The notes under the pieces are model-generated. The model searched no databases and was not told the DNA's origin. It saw only the letters and a list, made by a program, of their open reading frames with translations. Positions 55,224 through 64,000 of a DNA stretch of 64,000 nucleotides are shown here, piece after piece. Location of the stretch: the NCBI GenBank assembly GCA_026745465.1, contig JACYXH010000113.1, positions 687,501-751,500 on the forward strand, read 5' to 3'. A program made the translations under genes and the position numbers. Origin of the DNA: Lota lota (taxonomy: Eukaryota > Chordata > Actinopteri > Gadiformes > Lotidae). Position 1 is the stretch's first letter; each line of letters opens with the position of its first letter.

Positions 55224-57682
55224 GATTTCACCCAATGGCCGCACGACCTCAACATTCTGCTGTTACCGGAGCGCTGTGAAATCCAACCAGGCGATTGCGT
55301 AGGCGATGGTGCTATTGCGTCGCATGATCATGACGACACCCACTCGTCTAGCCTATCAGAAGGCGGAATGGTGTGGGTGCGTCCGTTCGGCTTGTTTGGG
55401 TTGAAGCAGTGCAAAATAGCAATACAAACGCAACAAAACCAATGGTTATCATTCGATTGTGAAGGTCTCTAAAAAATGCCACTGTTTTAACTAACATATG
55501 CACTTCTATATTGTCTGGCTGACATGTCCAAATGTACTGTAGCTCGTGCCATGCGCACTAAGTTCTCTGAATTGATATCACTGCATTGATATTTTGACAT
55601 TGCAGCAGCGAGATCACAGCAAAGGGTGTTCAAACTCAACTATAGATCAATGCAGAATAGAATAGTTGGAGGCAAAAACTAACTGGATTAAATTAGATAC
55701 TTAAGTCATGATGTGATGTTTTTGATATCAGATTAACTCAAATATTTAAACTATATCAGAAGCTGTGCACATTAATAAGCTGTCAGTTTGTTTTGACGTT
55801 AGGTTTGAGGTGATTGATATGCTGACATTGGTTTGTGTTTGACGTTAGGTTTGAGCTGATTGACAAGCTGACGTTCAGTTTGATTTGCTCATGGTCTGGA
55901 ACCTCCCCTTAGGGCCCTCCCAGAGGGTTTCTGTGACCCTCCTCCCTAGGGTTAGGGGTCATGGAGAGACACCGAGGTCTCTGTCCCCGGGGAAGAGGGC
56001 CGGGACGCAAGTCCGGCAGAACTGCGGTCCTCCAGGGAGGCAGGGACCTATTGGTTCTGGTCAGGGTGGACCATGCTTATGTCTATCCCTTCCCTATTAG
56101 CCGGACTTCCATTCCTGGCCAACGATGTGAACCGACACCAGTGATCGCGCGCCATGCTAGGCTTCAAACCCGGGTGGTGTTCACAGGTACACAGTTCTGA
56201 CTGTGGATAAGGCGGAGGACATGGGCGCTTCAGGTGACATGTATCGGATCCATCTTCACATTTACAAGCGTAATCAGTGCAAGTCATACTGTGCATCGTG
56301 CCAACTATCAAATCCAATCAAAACAAAACATGTTATGCCTGTGGTATTTGGAGAAATATTTATTGATAAATGTACATTACTTTAAAATGGCCAGCTGTTA
56401 ACAGCTGACATTATAGATAGATATATAGAGTGAGAGAGAGAGAGAGAGAGACTAGGGATTGGCAGGCAACACAAAGAATACACGGAGACGATGGTGGGGC
56501 TATAGAACCAGATGGTGTTACTGTCAGCAGCTGGAGACAGGAGTATAGATAGTACTGTGTAGCAGGTCACGGTGTACAGCCAAGGCCCAGGAATCTCACC
56601 GTCGCACAATCGAGAGGAAGTGGTGTGTGACGACGGCTGCGTCTGTGACTTTATCACAATCAGCCGGAACACAAGTTTAACGAAAACGAGCCAACGCAAG
56701 ACAAAACCGAGGAAGAACAGAAGGAGAACACGCGCAGACCCCGAAGACAACCCAGCCCATGTAAACATAAACGCTTCCCCTAAAAGAAGCAAGGAGAGGA
56801 GGATGGAAGGACAACAGAGAGAGCGATCAGAAGGCGAGACCGTAACACATTCAGAAGAATGAAGCTTTAAGACAAAACTCGGCATGAGAACAAAAAAAAG
56901 ATCCATTCCAGCTTTGACGAGGTCCAAGCGTGACTCCAGCCAAGAGCAAACACTATGGATAAAACCAGACATTTAAATGACCCCTGACCCACCAACACGT
57001 GATGTCAGAACGGTTGACTGACAGTATTCAGTTGGTGCAGTGATGTTTATACATCAATATATTTCCCGTATTATTGTTAGATAGTAGTAGTTGTTATAGG
57101 TGACAAATGGAAGGCTATCAAAACAAAACGGTGGGTGACCACTGGGCATGCCCCAGATTAGTTTGTGACCAATCGAATGGATGGATCGACTAGAGCCCCA
57201 CCCACACGGATAGCTGTATCTGGCCTATTCAGATGCGTTAAATTAGTTCTGGAGGGGGCATTTGTTTTATTAAGTTAAACGGGGCCGATGCTAAGCCAGA
57301 AGAGAATCAGAACGTGGGGTTAAATCTGGACAAAGAAAACAAAAACAAAAAACAACACACCCACCACCGCAACACGGCAAGATTGGTCAGCAAATGAAAG
57401 TCGCTTGTGTCCCTCTGCGTCATCCCCGATCCGAAGCGTCTCCGCGTGTGATGACCCCCCTGCCGCCGCCCCCCCCCCCCCCCCCCCCGCCACCCCCCAC
57501 CCCCCACACACTCCACAAAGTCATCGCTGAGACGCAATCTCCTCCCGCCCAACTCCGGCACGAATTCCTGGAGACTGTGGGGGGGGGGGGCAGATGTCTC
57601 CCCCCCCCCCCCCTTCCTTGTTTCAATAGGTAGACCCTGCGGCGGGCGGGGAGGCCGGTAGCGTCCGTGGGGGCGGTGGGAG
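55224..57682. other. slc19a2-atg3 spacer, no recognised gene
   Basis: Contains direct repeats of a GACGTTAGGTTTGAG motif (55.79-55.86 kb), a tRNA-like GGCTTCAAACCCGG stretch near 56160, a short (GA)n at 56430-56451, and poly-C runs near 57470 and 57600. A 196-codon minus ORF (56382-56972) and a 96-codon plus ORF (56572-56862) overlap in antisense. Neither matches a family I know and neither has convincing coding bias. Minus-strand TTTATT at 57267 is a candidate atg3 polyadenylation signal. Confidence 0.4.
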
Positions 57683-61704
<4,022 letters not shown>

Positions 61705-62587
61705 CGCGTAACGATACTCTCTACTTTGGACAAAATACGATCCGCTCCCAACGACGTGACGATACACACAGTTCTTTAAGATGTATACTCAGGAGTGTCA
61801 CTGCAGGTCACATGATCTGTCAGACGACGAGTACTTCCGCTATTGAAACTATCGCGAGAACAGCAACGGCGAGTTTGTTTTGTTTACAAACGGTAGGAAA
61901 CGTATGGTGCCAGTCTAAACAGTTCTGGTATTGCCCAACTTTGACGGCGCACAATTTAATGCTTTGCTGATGTATTATGCATTACAGTACAGATAATAAT
62001 GATATTTCAATCATTACACATAAAGTACTACTATTTTAGTGACAAATTAAAAAAATTCTAGGCGTCAATGTAGGCTATTTGGAAATGACAAAAGTCAGAT
62101 ACAAGAGAAATAAGGCAAAACATTACATTTATTTTGTACTATTGAAAGATCTGTTACATGCAGCTCAATTCAAACAAAGGTTTACAAATACTTAAGATAC
62201 TTATTTGAACAAATGCCCAAATTGAATTGTATCTAAAATGTAAACAATATTCTAATGACAAAATCTGCTATGACAAATACATTTTGTTCAAACATTTGAT
62301 GTAATGACAACCTAAACGTTTTTATTCAGTATACCGTTGCAGGATAATTTCCAGAACACAGTACATTAAGATTCAGCTTGATATTGTCCATCAATATCAA
62401 ACTGAATGTAAAGGACATCTAAATGATCCATATTGAATATATAAAGTATGAACAGTACAAAAATAGACACACCCAAAGCATTACAACGACAATCTGGGAA
62501 GTACTTGAAAAACAAATTGTACCCTGAGCCTGAAACGTTGACACCACCTTCGATCCACCAACACACGCAGTCGCAGGTAACCCGTGC
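61705..62587. other. atg3 promoter / ccdc80 3' UTR spacer
   Basis: No open frame of interest. The left part should hold the atg3 promoter; the AT-rich right part is best read as ccdc80 3' UTR. Confidence 0.4.
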
Positions 62588-63486
62588 CTAGTAACCGTAC
62601 CCGCGGTGACCGTATCCGTCCGGGTCGTGTTCATGGTGACCGTACCCGTCGTCAGGGCAACGCATGCCTAGCGACTGCTGGATGGCCATCTCCTGCCTGC
62701 GGAGCTGCATGCTGTCCACCAGGTCGTAGACGGTGGACATGGACCACATGGGCGAGGGGTACCAGGACTTGACGTTGCCGTCTTTGCCCACCAGCAGCAT
62801 GGAGAAGTAGTCGGGGCTGACCTGGAAGTAGTTCCGGAGGTCCTCGACCAGCGCGGGCGACAGCTCCTCCCTGTCCACGCTGGAGCTCCCTGGGGAAAGG
62901 GGGTCAAGGTGGACGGAGGGTTCAAAGGGCGGGGGTGTTTTCGTTTATCTTTACGTGTTTGGGTCGTTATCCGAAGCGACGTACGTTTGAGGCCGAGGCA
63001 GCGATCGATGCATTCACTCAAAAGTAGCTAGAGAGATGAATGCGTTATAAAAAATGTATAAACTCGACTGAGTTCAGAGTAGCCATGGGCATCAGAACAC
63101 AAGGTTTGGTTAGGAGTTGTTGTTCTTTTTTTAAACACCTTACATTAGATATAGAAGAACTGAGAGTGGAGATATGTGTGGTGCAAGGTTGCTAGTTAGC
63201 TTGGTGGGCGTTTTAAATACTAACAAAACACCAAGAGAAACATTGTGTGGGGGGGGGGGGGGGGGGGGGGGTGGATGACACCAGATGTGTCGCTTAACAC
63301 ATCTGGTGGCTGCCCAGACAAGCATGTCCAGTCTGACTCATCCTTCCTGTTAAAACAAAAACAAAAAAACCCGGCTGATTGGACAAGCGTTTGCCATCTC
63401 ACCATTGATTGGATAGAGCTCCAGGGAGCCGGCCATAAGCTCCGCCTCCTTCCCGGCGAGCTTCAGAACGGACATGTGGCGAAGGC
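62588..63486 (-). CDS. ccdc80: CCDC80, last two exons (5' part outside window)
   Basis: CCDC80 (URB/DRO1) is a secreted extracellular-matrix protein with repeated P-DUDES domains. Two exons are visible: 63403-63486 (RHMSVLKLAGKEAELMAGSL and ELYPIN) and 62588-62889 (SVDREELSPALVEDLRNYFQ, then VSPDYFSMLLVGKDGNVKSW, then YPSPMWSMSTVYDLVDSMQL). They splice in phase and end in the Tyr/Gly/His-rich tail GYGHRGYGY, typical of the vertebrate C-terminus. No earlier exon could be recognised in 63487-64000. The same-strand order ccdc80-atg3 suggests tandem transcription, with the 3' UTR running left of 62588 (AATAAA-like signals on the minus strand near 62318 and 62126). Confidence 0.92.
63247..63272. 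repeat. Poly-G run in ccdc80 intron
   Basis: About 26 G. Outside it, 62890-63402 and 63487-64000 show no further exon that I can recognise. Confidence 0.9.
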
Positions 63487-64000
63487 CTGGGGGAACGTAC
63501 AAGTAACGTCAAGGTCAAAGGGTTTTCTTGTTATCTGTGCAGAACGCGCAGGGTCATTCTGTACATTTAAACTATTTCTGACCTGGCAGGCAAACAACAC
63601 GTCGGAGGCAACAGAAGAGTCACAAATAAAATAGCAAAAAGAATGTGGCCGGAATAGCAACACAATAAAAATGTACATAATAAATAAATAATATACATAA
63701 TAAAAAAGAAGAACACTGACGACACACAACAACAGAAACTCTGTGTGGATAAAAGGTATAATTGTTTGGACTTTTTGTTGGCTTTCGAATGCTAAGTTCA
63801 TGACATACTATGTAATTCATTGCCTTGGCGCAGAAAACCGGCCAAACATTGGCCAGTTTATATTTAGAAAAGAAAGGGCTGATAAGAATCTGAGCGCATC
63901 CTGACAGCTTCCAGTAAAGAAGTTCGAACACAAAAAGTTTCCGAGAGGATAACTCATCTCCTCCATGTCTGGGAATGTTTAACACGGCTCTACAGGGAAG

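Noticed and set aside
55224..55244. Upstream start for SLC19A2
   Set aside because: It relies on GTG. The ATG at 55223 is the first methionine in frame.

Overview
The window is vertebrate nuclear DNA, almost certainly from a ray-finned (teleost) fish. The genes are split into many short exons with GT-AG introns, the encoded proteins are vertebrate orthologues, and teleost-type SINEs, MITEs and hAT-like ends are present. The extreme density of (AC)n, (CT)n and minisatellite DNA fits a gadiform (cod-like) genome, but that is inference. Five genes are supported by exon-by-exon reading with consistent splice phases: mpc2 (-), dcaf6 (+), slc19a2 (-), atg3 (-) and the 3' end of ccdc80 (-).

Region by region: 1-4,460 holds microsatellites and no recognised gene. 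4,460-8,500 is a 1.4-kb unit repeated about 2.8 times. 9,500-13,550 is a large inverted-repeat element with two minisatellites inside. 13,900-19,600 holds more minisatellites and a diverged ~1.8-kb duplication. 20,500-26,770 is a 6-kb C/T-rich satellite with a near-pure poly-C core. 28,651-31,721 is mpc2. 31,722-32,429 is a shared divergent promoter. 32,430-47,598 is dcaf6, whose introns are filled with tandem repeats. dcaf6 and slc19a2 (50,640-55,223) converge tail to tail. After a 2.5-kb spacer come atg3 (57,683-61,704) and the last two visible exons of ccdc80 (62,588-63,486).

The genes are housekeeping or metabolic: mitochondrial pyruvate import (MPC2), a CUL4-DDB1 ubiquitin ligase substrate receptor (DCAF6), thiamine transport (SLC19A2), the LC3/ATG8 lipidation E2 enzyme (ATG3) and a secreted matrix protein (CCDC80). 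They do not form one pathway. MPC2-DCAF6-SLC19A2 matches the human 1q24 neighbourhood and ATG3-CCDC80 matches 3q13.2, so a lineage-specific synteny junction lies between slc19a2 and atg3.

The most unusual pattern is that several tandem arrays start exactly at authentic 5' splice sites (dcaf6 exons 5, 6, 9 and 10, slc19a2 exon 4, and nearly dcaf6 exon 13). The exon end and donor are copied into the intron from two to about 32 times. I saw no new enzyme system; the novelty is in repeat and splice-site architecture.
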